Position numbers and translations under genes: made by a program
From: CAZOGW01 sp964579415
GTDB taxonomy: Bacteria > Actinomycetota > Acidimicrobiia > Spongiisociales > UBA5794
Direction: 5' to 3'
NCBI GenBank assembly: GCA_964579415.1
Contig: CAZOGW010000053.1
Location: 1-19,715 of the forward strand
Length of the DNA stretch: 19,715 nucleotides
Notes under the pieces: model-generated
Seen by the model: the letters and a program-made list of their open reading frames with translations, nothing else
Databases searched by the model: none
Told to the model about the DNA's origin: nothing
In this document: in pieces, positions 7,562-14,759 of the stretch
Position numbering within the stretch: the first letter of the stretch is position 1
Layout of the letters: each line of letters starts with the position of its first letter

Positions 7562-8248
7562 ACTACTGAGATATATGGAGAAGCGATCGAGCGGCGCGCC
7601 GGGGTGCACCGGGCGCTGGGTGACGAGGGGAGGCTGCGTCTGGTCGATTGCCTGGCGGTTTCGGACCGGACCCCGGGCGAGCTGGCACGGCTGACGGCGC
7701 TGTCGAGCAACCTGCTGGCGTTCCATCTCGGCACGTTGGAGGAGGCCGGGCTCGTCGAGCGTCGCCGCTCGGAGGGTGATGCCCGGCGACGGTACGTCCG
7801 GCTGCGGTGGGACACCCTCGCTCAGGCAGGCGTCGTCGTGGGGGCGTTGGCGGTGGGGCGGGTGGTGTTCGTGTGTACCCACAACTCCGCTCGTTCGCAG
7901 TTTGCCGAGGCGCTGTGGCGTCATCGCGGGCTCGGCGAGGCGTGGAGTGCCGGGAACGAACCGGCGGCCCGGGTTCATCCGTTGGCGGTGGAGGCCGCCG
8001 ATCACTACGGAGTCGACCTGAGGCCGATGCGGCCCAAAGGCTACGACGCCGTTCCCGCGGGCGCCGACGTGGTGATCTCGGTGTGCGACCGGGCCTTCGA
8101 GGCCGGCAACCCCCTCGCGGCAACCACGATCCACTGGTCCGTTCCCGATCCGGCGAGAGGCGAGCGGGCCGCTTTCGCCGGCGCCTTCGCCGAGATCGCG
8201 GCCCGAATCTCCCGGCTGTCGTCATCTGTCCAGGAACCTGCGGCGTGA
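7559..8248 (+). CDS. ArsR-type regulator fused to an ArsC-like (LMW-phosphatase) domain
   Basis: This 229-residue two-domain protein has an ArsR-family winged helix (about 10-85) with HRALGDEGRLRLVDCLA, a recognition helix SSNLLAFHLGTLEEAGL and a wing RRRYVRLRW. A low-molecular-weight tyrosine phosphatase/arsenate reductase domain follows (about 100-229). Its P-loop is CTHNSARS, giving the CX5R signature at C106-R112, and the general-acid loop is WSVPDP (193-198). Only one other Cys (C176) is seen in this domain, so the partner thiol that completes arsenate reduction is not evident. It may be mycothiol or mycoredoxin, as known for other actinobacterial ArsC. The stop is followed after 34 bases by a second arsC, suggesting an operon. 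Such fusions are known in Actinobacteria. Whether this one regulates, reduces or does both is inferred. The ATG at 7559 is supported by the -10 element just upstream. Confidence 0.85.
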   Translation: MTTEIYGEAIERRAGVHRALGDEGRLRLVDCLAVSDRTPGELARLTALSSNLLAFHLGTLEEAGLVERRRSEGDARRRYVRLRWDTLAQAGVVVGALAVGRVVFVCTHNSARSQFAEALWRHRGLGEAWSAGNEPAARVHPLAVEAADHYGVDLRPMRPKGYDAVPAGADVVISVCDRAFEAGNPLAATTIHWSVPDPARGERAAFAGAFAEIAARISRLSSSVQEPAA

Positions 8249-8282
8249 TCCGCCGCCCCACTCAGCGCAAGGAGCCACGTCC

Positions 8283-8921
8283 ATGGCCAACAGCGACCTC
8301 CGACTCCGTGACCAGGCACACGCCGCCGCGGCGAGACTCCAGCAGGAGTTCGTCGGTGTGTTCGCAGTCGAGACCATCGAGGCGCTCTACCTCGACTCGG
8401 TGGAGCGCCTCAGTGCCCGAGCGGCCACGACGGCGTTCGTGCCGCTCCTTGCCGAGCGGTTCACCCGCGAGCGGCTGCGCGCCGCGGCGAAGGTGGAGAG
8501 CGTCGGCGTGACCGCCACACCCACCGTGCTGTTCTTGTGCGTGCACAACGCGGGACGGTCTCAGATGGCGGCCGGTTGGCTGCGCCGTCTCGCCGGCGAT
8601 CAGGTCGTCGCCCTGTCCGGGGGATCGACACCGGCCCATCAGGTCAACCCCGCCGCCATCGCCGCCATGGCCCAAGTCGGCATCGACATCGCCGCCGAAT
8701 ATCCCAAGCCGTGGACGGACGAGACCTTCGGTGCTGCCGACGTGGTGGTCACGATGGGCTGCGGCGATGCCTGTCCCTTCGTACCCGGCAAGCGGTATCT
8801 CGACTGGGAACTCGACGATCCCGCAGGCCTCAGCGCCGAACAGATCCGACCCATCCGCGACCAGATCGAGGCGCGGGTACGCCAACTGCTAGACGATCTC
8901 GCCATCACACCACTGGGTTGA
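8283..8921 (+). CDS. arsC: Arsenate reductase ArsC (LMW-phosphatase type) with N-terminal helical domain
   Basis: This 212-residue protein is expected to reduce arsenate to arsenite in the cytoplasm. Residues 1-75 form a helical region (DQAHAAAARLQQEFVGVFAVETIEALYLDS), a known N-terminal addition in actinobacterial ArsC proteins. The catalytic domain starts at TVLFLCVHNAGRSQMA, with the CX5R loop at C86-R92. It continues with SGGSTPAHQVNPAA, MGCGDACP (C160 and C164, candidates for a resolving role) and the acid loop WELDDPAG (D179, P180). AAGGAG lies eight bases before the ATG. It follows the ArsR-ArsC fusion by 34 bases and is probably co-transcribed with it. It converges with arsR, whose 3' end is 43 bases away. 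The reductant cannot be decided from sequence; mycothiol/mycoredoxin or thioredoxin are the known options. Confidence 0.92.
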   Translation: MANSDLRLRDQAHAAAARLQQEFVGVFAVETIEALYLDSVERLSARAATTAFVPLLAERFTRERLRAAAKVESVGVTATPTVLFLCVHNAGRSQMAAGWLRRLAGDQVVALSGGSTPAHQVNPAAIAAMAQVGIDIAAEYPKPWTDETFGAADVVVTMGCGDACPFVPGKRYLDWELDDPAGLSAEQIRPIRDQIEARVRQLLDDLAITPLG

Positions 8922-8964
8922 TCGAAGCGCCGCCGGGCGGGTGGGCGCCGGAGATACAAACCGG

Positions 8965-9312
8965 CTAGTAGGCGTCGGCGGGGACCTGTGCGCCCGTCAG
9001 GACCGTGGTCACGAATTCGGATCGGTCAGGCGCCACTCGGAACCAGGCCCACTTGCCCCGTTGGTGGCGGGTGATGAGCCCGGCACGCACCAGTGTCGAG
9101 AGATGGTGGCTGACGGTCGCCTGGCTGCGATCGAGGGGATCGGTCAGATCGCAGGCACAGATCTCACCGGCGGGAGCACTGGCGATCAGGCTCAGCAGTC
9201 GAAGGCGCACCGGATCGGCCACTGCCTTGAATGAGCCGGCCAATTCCTCGGCCTGCGCGACGGACAGCACCTGCTCGGTGACCGGCGTACAGCAGTCGAG
9301 TTGCGATTCCAT
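8965..9312 (-). CDS. arsR: ArsR-family arsenic-responsive repressor
   Basis: This 115-residue winged-helix repressor is divergent from arsM. It shows the ArsR core ELAGSFKAVADPVRLRLLSLIASAP, the pair C52/C54 in EICACDLTDPL (the usual ELCVCDL position) and a recognition helix in SQATVSHHLSTLVRAGLI (63-80), followed by a wing. A further Cys pair, C7-C8, lies near the N-terminus. N-terminal Cys pairs contribute to As(III) binding in the Corynebacterium ArsR, so a similar site is plausible. The ATG at 9312 is chosen because an extended -10 sits eight bases upstream. The in-frame ATG at 9342 would start inside the operator palindrome. It is expected to release DNA on binding As(III), derepressing itself and arsM. 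Confidence 0.92.
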   Translation of the reverse strand: MESQLDCCTPVTEQVLSVAQAEELAGSFKAVADPVRLRLLSLIASAPAGEICACDLTDPLDRSQATVSHHLSTLVRAGLITRHQRGKWAWFRVAPDRSEFVTTVLTGAQVPADAY

Positions 9313-9320
9313 CAACGCCG

Positions 9321-9329
9321 ATGCTAACA
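9321..9329 (-). promoter_or_regulatory. Extended -10 of arsR, probably leaderless
   Basis: On the minus strand the bases read TGTTAGCAT, an extended -10 element, ending eight bases before the ATG at 9312. There is no Shine-Dalgarno sequence in the gap. The element is nearly the same as that of the arsR-arsC fusion, TGATAGCAT. It lies just downstream of the operator palindrome, so bound repressor would cover this promoter. Confidence 0.5.
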
Positions 9330-9331
9330 CT

Positions 9332-9361
9332 TTGACAGACATCGATATGTCTGGGTAGGCT
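9332..9361 (+). promoter_or_regulatory. arsM promoter with ArsR operator palindrome
   Basis: A consensus -35, TTGACA (9332-9337), is followed 18 bases later by TAGGCT (9356-9361), a plausible though weak -10. Nested between them is a perfect inverted repeat: CAGACAT (9336-9342), spacer CGAT, ATGTCTG (9347-9353). The size and AT-rich core are typical of ArsR-family operators, and its place in the spacer would let bound repressor block RNA polymerase. The same site lies upstream of arsR on the other strand, so one dimer could control both genes. Confidence 0.65.
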
Positions 9362-9396
9362 TCGCATCGACAAACCTCGATACGAAGGAGCAGGGC

Positions 9397-10182
9397 ATGA
9401 GTGGCGATACCGAACTGCGTGAGAAGGTCCGGGAGCGCTACGCATCCGCAGCGTCGATGGGCACCGGCTGTTGCGGGCCTGGCGGATGTGATCCGACTCT
9501 CGGCGAGGATCTCACCGCCGGCACCTACAGCGATACCGAGTTGGCGTTGATCCCCGGCAAAGCCGCCGAGGCCAGTCTGGGATGCGGCAACCCGACCGCG
9601 GTGGCCCACCTCGCAGAAGGCGAGACGGTGCTCGACCTCGGTTCTGGGGGCGGGATCGACGTGCTGCTCTCGGCTCGCAGGGTGGGGCCCACCGGTTTCG
9701 CCTACGGGCTCGACATGACCGACGAGATGCTCGATCTGGCTCGCCGCAACGCGGCAGAAGCAGGGGTGACCAACGTCGAGTTCCTCAAGGGGTACATCGA
9801 GGACATCCCGCTGCCGGACGCCAGCGTCGATGTCGTCATCTCGAACTGCGTGGTCAACCTCTCCACCGACAAGGCCGCCGTGTTCGCCGAGATACACCGC
9901 GTGTTGCGCCCCGGCGGCCGCATCGGTATCACCGACATCGTCGCCGACGACGCACTCACCCCCGAACAGAGAGCCGAGCGAGGGGAGTGGGTCGGCTGCA
10001 TCGCCGGCGCCCTCTCGTACACCGAATACCACGCCGGGCTTGTCGCCGCCGGGTTCGACGCCATCACCCTCACCGCCAGTCACCGGGCAGCCGACGGCAT
10101 GGACTCCGCCATTATCCAGGCCCGCAAACCACACCATCGCGACACCGCGGATCAACCCCGTAGACCCAAGGGCGATGTGTGA
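9397..10182 (+). CDS. arsM: Arsenite S-adenosylmethionine methyltransferase
   Basis: This 261-residue cytoplasmic enzyme methylates As(III) with S-adenosylmethionine, giving methylated and eventually volatile arsenicals. The SAM-binding motif is VLDLGSGGGIDVLL (78-91). The N-terminal region has the CCGPGGCDP cluster (C25, C26, C31) common in bacterial ArsM. The three arsenic-binding Cys are represented by C63 (LGCGNP), C151 (ISNCVVNLS) and C201 (GCIAGAL). The 50-residue gap between the last two matches the algal enzyme. AAGGAG (9385-9390) lies six bases before the ATG. It is transcribed divergently from arsR under the palindromic operator. The stop precedes a gene for a secreted CAP protein that has its own probable start at 10264, so arsM is probably transcribed alone. 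Confidence 0.95.
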   Translation: MSGDTELREKVRERYASAASMGTGCCGPGGCDPTLGEDLTAGTYSDTELALIPGKAAEASLGCGNPTAVAHLAEGETVLDLGSGGGIDVLLSARRVGPTGFAYGLDMTDEMLDLARRNAAEAGVTNVEFLKGYIEDIPLPDASVDVVISNCVVNLSTDKAAVFAEIHRVLRPGGRIGITDIVADDALTPEQRAERGEWVGCIAGALSYTEYHAGLVAAGFDAITLTASHRAADGMDSAIIQARKPHHRDTADQPRRPKGDV

Positions 10183-10231
10183 AACGCCGGTGCATCCGAT
10201 GTGCCCGCGCACCGCGGCACCGAGCGCCGTG

Positions 10232-10263
10232 TAGCATCGAGATTGCGAATTCGGGGGGACGCA
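10232..10263 (+). promoter_or_regulatory. Possible promoter and ribosome site of the CAP/RTX gene
   Basis: TAGCAT (10232-10237), the same -10-like hexamer used by the ars regulators, lies 26 bases before the ATG at 10264. A GGGGGGA run lies four bases before that ATG and can serve as a ribosome site. No -35 is evident. The site supports translation starting at 10264 rather than at the GTG overlapping the arsM stop. Confidence 0.35.
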
Positions 10264-12041
10264 ATGCGAATCCGGGGTGGGCGATCAGCGATTGCGGGAG
10301 TTGTCGCACTACTCCTGGTACGTCGCCGGCGGCGGCAGGCTCTGCCACGACGGACGAGCCGTGGGCACCTCCGGAGCTCGGTAGCACTCACGCAACTGCG
10401 CACCTGACGGCGCCGCCGTCCCCCGAGGACGATCTCAGGTACGGTCCCGGCGGAGCCGTCGCCTATGGCAATGGAGGGATCTCCTCCGTGCTCGGGCTGT
10501 CGGTGGACCTGTCCAGCCGTCGGGGGTCGGCCGAGTTCTATCACGACGTGTATGTGGACACATACCCCGTCGAGGCGGGCTGGACCGGTGACGTCGGCAG
10601 ATGCAAACCGGGAACCACGAGGCGAGCGTTCCGTGATGCCGTGGCGTTGCACGTCAACTACTTCCGGGCCATGGCAGGAGTGCGAGCGGACGTGACCTTC
10701 ACGGACGAATACAACCGGAAGGCACAGCATGCGGCATTGATGATGGCGGCGAACGGGATGCTCAGTCACAGTCCGGATGCATCGTGGCGGTGCTACACCG
10801 CTGCCGGTGCGGAGGGCGCCGGGCGGTCGAATCTCGCGAGCGGGGCGTCAGGGCCAGGTGCCGTCAGCGCATACATGAGGGACGACGGTGAAAGCAACTA
10901 CTTCGTCGGTCACCGGCGCTGGGTCCTGGACACGCGGGTTCGGGAGATGGGAACGGGCGATGTCTGGGGATTCAACGCCCTGTTCGTGGTCGGAACCTTC
11001 GGAAAGCCCGGCAAGACGCGGGACCCGTTCGTCGCCTGGCCGCCGCCCGGCTATGTCCCGTATCAGGTAGAGGACCCACGCTGGTCCTTCACCCACCCGG
11101 ACTCGGACGTCTCGAAGGCGAAAGTCGCGATGACGAACAACGGCAAGAGGATCCCGGTTGAGATCGTGAACCCCATCCAAGGGCAGACGGACAACACCCT
11201 TGTGTGGGAGCCGGAGATGTTCGCCGGCAGGCCAACCGGAGATACCCGCTACACGGTCACAGTGTCCAATGTCCTCATCGGAGGCAAGCCCCGGAGCTTC
11301 ACGTACGACGTGATCCTGTTCGACCCACCGCATCTGTGTCAGGGTCTGCCCGTCACCATCGCGGGAACTCCTGACAACGACATCCTGAGAGGCACCCCCG
11401 GCCGGGACGTGATCCACGGACGGGGCGGGAACGACGTCATCCGCGGGCTGGGCGGTAACGACGTCATCTGCGGTGGCCATGGGAATGACATCATCTACGG
11501 GGGGATGGGCGCCGACACATTGGATGGCGGCATGGGACTCGACGTGCTGCGCGGAGGTCGGGGCAACGACGTGCTGCGCGGAGGCCCCGGTGCTGATCAG
11601 CTGCGAGGCGGCTCAGGGAACGACAAGCTGTGGGGCGGTGAGGAAGCGGACATCCTGAGCGGTGGACCGGGCCATGACGTGCTGCGAAGCGGTACCGGCA
11701 CCGATCAGGTACGAGGCGGCTCAGGGAACGACAAGCTCTTCGGTGGCCCGGGATCAGACGTCTTGCGAGGCAACCGCGGTGACGATTCGATGCAGGGCGG
11801 ACCGGGTGCTGACGAGATGTTCGGAGGCTTCGGCAACGACGTACTGCGGGGCAACAAGGGCAACGACTGGTTGCACGGTGGCCCGGGAACGGACGTCCTC
11901 AGCGGCGATGAGGGCGACGACTCCTTGAAGGGCGGGCCAGGTGCCGATCAACTCGATGGCGGTCCGGGCCGAGATACCTGTAGCGGAGGTCTCGGCACCG
12001 ACACGGGGGCATCTTGTGAGACGATGTCCGGCGTCCCGTAG
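10264..12041 (+). CDS. Secreted CAP-domain protein with C-terminal RTX repeats, frameshifted near the signal peptide
   Basis: The ATG at 10264 opens a typical signal peptide, MRIRGGRSAIAGVVALLLV. Its frame then turns into an Arg-rich run, while the next frame continues TSPAAAGSATTDEPW and stays open to 12041. Joining them gives an ordinary signal peptide with an AxA-like cleavage site, so one base appears to be missing near 10320. The mature part (about 570 residues) has a CAP/SCP-like domain (about 10626-10990) with HVNYFRAMAGV, NGMLSHSP and NYFVGHRRWVLD. It lacks the GENxA motif of classical CAP proteins, having GRSNLASG at that place. A beta-rich segment follows (about 11100-11340), then 24 calcium-binding RTX nonapeptides and a final Cys pair. 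It is probably exported and folded by Ca2+ outside the cell. Its substrate or partner is unknown. If the deletion is real, the gene is a pseudogene. Confidence 0.75.
11364..12011 (+). repeat. 24 tandem RTX nonapeptide repeats (27-base units)
   Basis: In-frame units follow the pattern GGxGxDxLx, for example GGRGNDVLR, GGPGADQLR and GGSGNDKLW. Twenty-four consecutive units fit without a gap from GTPDNDILR to GGLGTDTGA. They are degenerate at DNA level, though some pairs such as GGSGNDKL are near-identical. In known proteins each pair of units builds a turn of a parallel beta-roll binding Ca2+. The last units (GRDTCSGG...SCE) carry two Cys that probably cap the roll with a disulfide. Confidence 0.93.
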
Positions 12042-12042
12042 A

Positions 12043-12206
12043 TTCGCTGTCGCGAGAGGGCAGGTGACGGTGCCGGGGGGCGGTGCGCGATGCGCTCGGC
12101 ATCAGCGACGGTGACCGCCTCGTGTTTCGGGTCGAGGGCAACCCGGGCCGTCGTCGTTCCGCCACACCGCCGGCTGGCTACGCTGGCGGGACGGTCGATC
12201 CCGGAG
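12043..12206 (+). pseudogene. Relic of an AbrB/MazE-type antitoxin with two frameshifts
   Basis: Three short segments in three frames join to an AbrB-fold antitoxin. RFAVARGQVTVP (12040-12075) is the usual RGQVT(I/V)P entry of the fold. AVRDALGISDGDRLVFRVEGN (from about 12080) is the core with its GDxxxFRVE signature. TRAVVVPPHRRLATLAGRSIPE (to about 12206) is the C-terminal strand and the LAG-SIP tail typical of these antitoxins. The first break lies in a run of six G at 12075-12080, where one extra base would restore the frame if removed. The second lies near 12140-12150, at GGCAACCCGGG. The relic begins at the end of the RTX gene and runs into the ribosome site of the next gene. No toxin partner is adjacent. 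Confidence 0.6.
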
Positions 12207-12212
12207 AGGAAC

Positions 12213-13547
12213 ATGTCGGATTCTGGTCTTGCCGCGCTCGCCACCGAGGGTTATCTGTACGGGTTCCCGCTGGTGTTCAACCTCGATCAGGTGCAGCGAT
12301 ACGTGCGTGAGGGGATCGGCTCCAATGCTGCCGCCCCGTTCAATTCCTTCAGCCATGCACGGACGATGGCCGGTCCGGCAGACACCTTTGTCACGATCAA
12401 CAACGACACCGTCTACTCGATGGCGCAGATTGACCTCGGTGTGGGTCCCGTGCTGCTGCAGGTGCCCGACACGGCGGGTCGGTACTACGTCATGCAGTTC
12501 GTCGATGCATGGACGAACAACTTCGCGTATGTCGGCCACCGTGCCACCGGCACCGCGGCTCGAGACTTCCTCCTGGTCCCGCCCCGGTGGACCGGCGACG
12601 CACCCGAAGGGTCGACGGTCATCGAGTTCCCCACCCGGGTGGCCTCGATCGTCGGGCGGTGGGCGTGCGCCGGTGAGGAGGATCTTGCCGCGGTGGCCGC
12701 GCTGCAGGATGCCACCACGCTGACGCCCCTAGAGGCCGAGGCGGTACCGGTGGGCATCCCGCAGCCGGACGCCTCCGATTCCGAAGCGCTTCTCTTCTTC
12801 GACAAGCTGAGGCTGTGGAGCCACGCCTTCCCCGGCGCCGATCGCGATCAACCGCTTCAGGAGAGCCTCACGCCGCTCGGCATCAACGATCCCGACAACT
12901 CCGTCGCATCCGCCGACCCTTCCATCGTGGAGGCTCTGTCGGACGGTTACACCAACGGGGCGGAGGTGCTGAAGAAGGTGCTCACGTCAGGAGGCAACAG
13001 CCCGGTAGTCAACGGCTGGAAGCAGACCTTTCACGTCTTCGACTACAACCTCGACTTCTACCAGGTCGGCGCTCTGGACGATCCCGCCTTCAAGATCACC
13101 GATCCGAAGATGCGGATCGTCGAACGGGCAGCGTCGGCGGCCGGTGGTCTGTGGGGGAATCACGCCTACGAGGCGGCGTACATCATGACCTACGTCGACG
13201 ACCGCGGCGAGCAACTCACCGGCTCGCGCACCTACATCCTGCACCTGAACCCGACCCCTCCGGTGGGGGCGTTCTGGTCGCTCACGATGTACGACGTCCC
13301 CAACTTCTTCATGGTCGAGAACCCGATCGACCGCTACTCCATAGGCGATCGCACGCCCGGCGTCGTCTTCGAGGACGACGGCTCCCTGGTCATCACCATC
13401 AGCCACACCGAACCGACCGAGCCGACCGTACGGGCGAACTGGCTCCCGGCACCCGCCGGAGACTTCCGCCCGGTGCTGCGCATGTACGAACCCCGCCCCG
13501 AGGTGCTCGACGGCACCTACGAGATTCCCGCCATCACCCGCCTGTAG
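12213..13547 (+). CDS. DUF1254/DUF1214 domain protein
   Basis: This 444-residue protein has the two-domain layout of the DUF1254-DUF1214 family. The N-terminal part starts ALATEGYLYGFPLVFNLDQVQRYV and includes TFVTINNDTVYSMAQIDLGVGPVLLQVPDTAGRYYVMQFVDAWTNNFAYVG split over residues 48-110, as expected of DUF1254. The C-terminal part contains RTYILHLNPTPPVGAFWSLTMYD and the tail FRPVLRMYEPRPEVLDGTYEIP, as expected of DUF1214. There is no signal peptide in this version, although many relatives are exported. GGAGAGGA lies just before the ATG at 12213. An in-frame extension to 12090 is rejected because it consists of antitoxin relic sequence. The biochemical role of the family is not established to my knowledge. 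It ends 18 bases from the convergent araR. Confidence 0.85.
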   Translation: MSDSGLAALATEGYLYGFPLVFNLDQVQRYVREGIGSNAAAPFNSFSHARTMAGPADTFVTINNDTVYSMAQIDLGVGPVLLQVPDTAGRYYVMQFVDAWTNNFAYVGHRATGTAARDFLLVPPRWTGDAPEGSTVIEFPTRVASIVGRWACAGEEDLAAVAALQDATTLTPLEAEAVPVGIPQPDASDSEALLFFDKLRLWSHAFPGADRDQPLQESLTPLGINDPDNSVASADPSIVEALSDGYTNGAEVLKKVLTSGGNSPVVNGWKQTFHVFDYNLDFYQVGALDDPAFKITDPKMRIVERAASAAGGLWGNHAYEAAYIMTYVDDRGEQLTGSRTYILHLNPTPPVGAFWSLTMYDVPNFFMVENPIDRYSIGDRTPGVVFEDDGSLVITISHTEPTEPTVRANWLPAPAGDFRPVLRMYEPRPEVLDGTYEIPAITRL

Positions 13548-13565
13548 GCCGATCGATACGAGCTG

Positions 13566-14621
13566 TCATGTCGTCGCGGAGTCCGCTGTCGGGACTGTGC
13601 CCAGCGTGCTCTCGCGGGTCATCAGCTCGGCGCGGAGGGGGATGGCGACGGGCCGGGCGGCACGGCCGTCGAACTCGGCGCGCAGCGTGCGGACGGCCTG
13701 CCTCCCCATCTCGGCAAGCGGTTGGGCCACCGAGGTGAGTGGTGGTGCGAACCAGGCGGCCTCGTCGATGTCGTCGAAACCGGTGATCGCCACGTCCTCG
13801 GGAATGCGCAGGCCCCTGGTGCGGAGGGTGTGCATGGCCCCCAGCGCCATCTTGTCGTTGGCGGCCACCACCGCATCGAGATCCGGGACGCGGTCGAGAA
13901 GGGCGTTCATGGCCGCGGCACCGCTGGCGGGAGACCAATCGCCCTCTTCGCAGAGAGAGGGGTCGGCCTCGAGGTCGTACCTCTCCAGCCCGCGCTCCCA
14001 ACCCTGGCGGCGGTCGCGCGCCTCGTGCCAGTTGGCAGGGCCGGAGATGTGGGCGATCCGGGTCCTGCCGATCGACACCACGTGGTCGACGACCTCCTCC
14101 ACCGCGGCGACATTGTCGACCAACACGCTGGAGTGCCTGTCGGACACGCCGGCCTTGACGAACACCACCGGCTCATGTTGGACGGGAAGCACCGCCTTGA
14201 TGCGATCCACGGCCTGGCCGATCGCCGGAACCGACATGATGATGCCGTCGACGTGGCGCTCGACCAGCGCCGAGATCGCCGGACGGGGATCGTCGAGGCT
14301 GTCTCCTTCGGGAAGTTCGGCAATGAGCACGGTGAGCCCGAGCTTGGCCGACTCGTCGATGATGCCCCGCAGGGTGAGCACCGTGCCCGTGTAACCCATC
14401 CCGGCGAGGAGCACACCGATGGCGTTGCTACGCCTGGCCACGAGGGTGCGAGCGACCGCGCTGGGCCGGTAGCCCAGGGCGGTGATCACGCTCTCGACCC
14501 GCTCGCGGGTGTCGGGGGCGACGTCCGGCCGGTTGTTGATGACGCGAGACACCGTCTGGGTCGACACACCGCTGTGTGCGGCCACGTCCCTGATCGTGAC
14601 TCGGTGGTTCGACTGCGCCAT
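13566..14621 (-). CDS. araR: LacI-family repressor of the arabinose locus
   Basis: This 351-residue repressor has a LacI helix-turn-helix at the N-terminus (VTIRDVAAHSGVSTQTVSRVINN, residues 8-30, split by the usual turn), the hinge helix RPSAVARTLVARRSNAIGVLL, and a periplasmic-binding-protein-like effector domain to the end (GIIMSVPA, AVVAANDKMALGAMHTLRTRGLRIPEDVAITGFDDID). The ATG at 14621 is chosen because AGGAG lies eight bases upstream. The frame to 14657 adds unrelated residues. It is divergent from araB and shares a 138-base control region containing a 24-base inverted repeat. Its target and the effector (probably L-arabinose or a derivative) are inferred from position. Confidence 0.88.
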   Translation of the reverse strand: MAQSNHRVTIRDVAAHSGVSTQTVSRVINNRPDVAPDTRERVESVITALGYRPSAVARTLVARRSNAIGVLLAGMGYTGTVLTLRGIIDESAKLGLTVLIAELPEGDSLDDPRPAISALVERHVDGIIMSVPAIGQAVDRIKAVLPVQHEPVVFVKAGVSDRHSSVLVDNVAAVEEVVDHVVSIGRTRIAHISGPANWHEARDRRQGWERGLERYDLEADPSLCEEGDWSPASGAAAMNALLDRVPDLDAVVAANDKMALGAMHTLRTRGLRIPEDVAITGFDDIDEAAWFAPPLTSVAQPLAEMGRQAVRTLRAEFDGRAARPVAIPLRAELMTRESTLGTVPTADSATT

Positions 14622-14697
14622 GCCCGGGGCTCCTGTTCGGAATTCAACGGCTTTCAAGAAAGTCGGCTCTGAAGACTAGTCAGCCCTTGGAAGTCCT

Positions 14698-14721
14698 GTT
14701 AGCGTTACCGGGAACGTTAAC
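14698..14721. promoter_or_regulatory. AraR operator upstream of araBDA
   Basis: This 24-base imperfect inverted repeat has half-sites GTTAGCGTT (14698-14706) and AACGTTAAC (14713-14721) around a GC-rich six-base centre. GTTANCGTT/AACGNTAAC half-sites and AACGTT cores are typical of LacI-family operators. It lies 38 bases before the araB start and 76 before araR, so it may control both. A second copy at 18708-18731 is identical at 20 of 24 positions and in the same orientation. Confidence 0.7.
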
Positions 14722-14759
14722 GGCACGATCCTCGTGGAGCAAAGGGAAGGTCCGAGGGG

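Noticed and set aside
8922..8964. Possible terminator hairpin between arsC and arsR
   Set aside because: GC-rich complementary bases allow only about a five-base stem with mismatches and no U-tract.
9313..10212. Extension of the arsR frame upstream through arsM to give a 415-residue protein
   Set aside because: The extra part is antisense to arsM and crosses the operator. The ArsR fold begins only after 9312.
10179..10263. GTG at 10179 overlapping the arsM stop as the start of the CAP/RTX gene
   Set aside because: It gives a Cys/Arg-rich N-terminus that is not a signal peptide. The ATG at 10264 in the neighbouring frame gives a proper one, with a ribosome site.
11364..12011. CRISPR-like or satellite repeat array
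   Set aside because: The 27-base periodicity is in-frame coding for RTX nonapeptides with degenerate third bases and no spacers.
12090..12212. N-terminal extension of the DUF1254 protein
   Set aside because: These codons read as the tail of the AbrB relic. The ATG at 12213 has a GGAGAGGA site and matches the family start.
14651..14681. Short palindromes CTTTC-AA-GAAAG and GACTAGTC in the araR leader
   Set aside because: They are short, found once each and not repeated at the second ara operator, so not enough to call a site.
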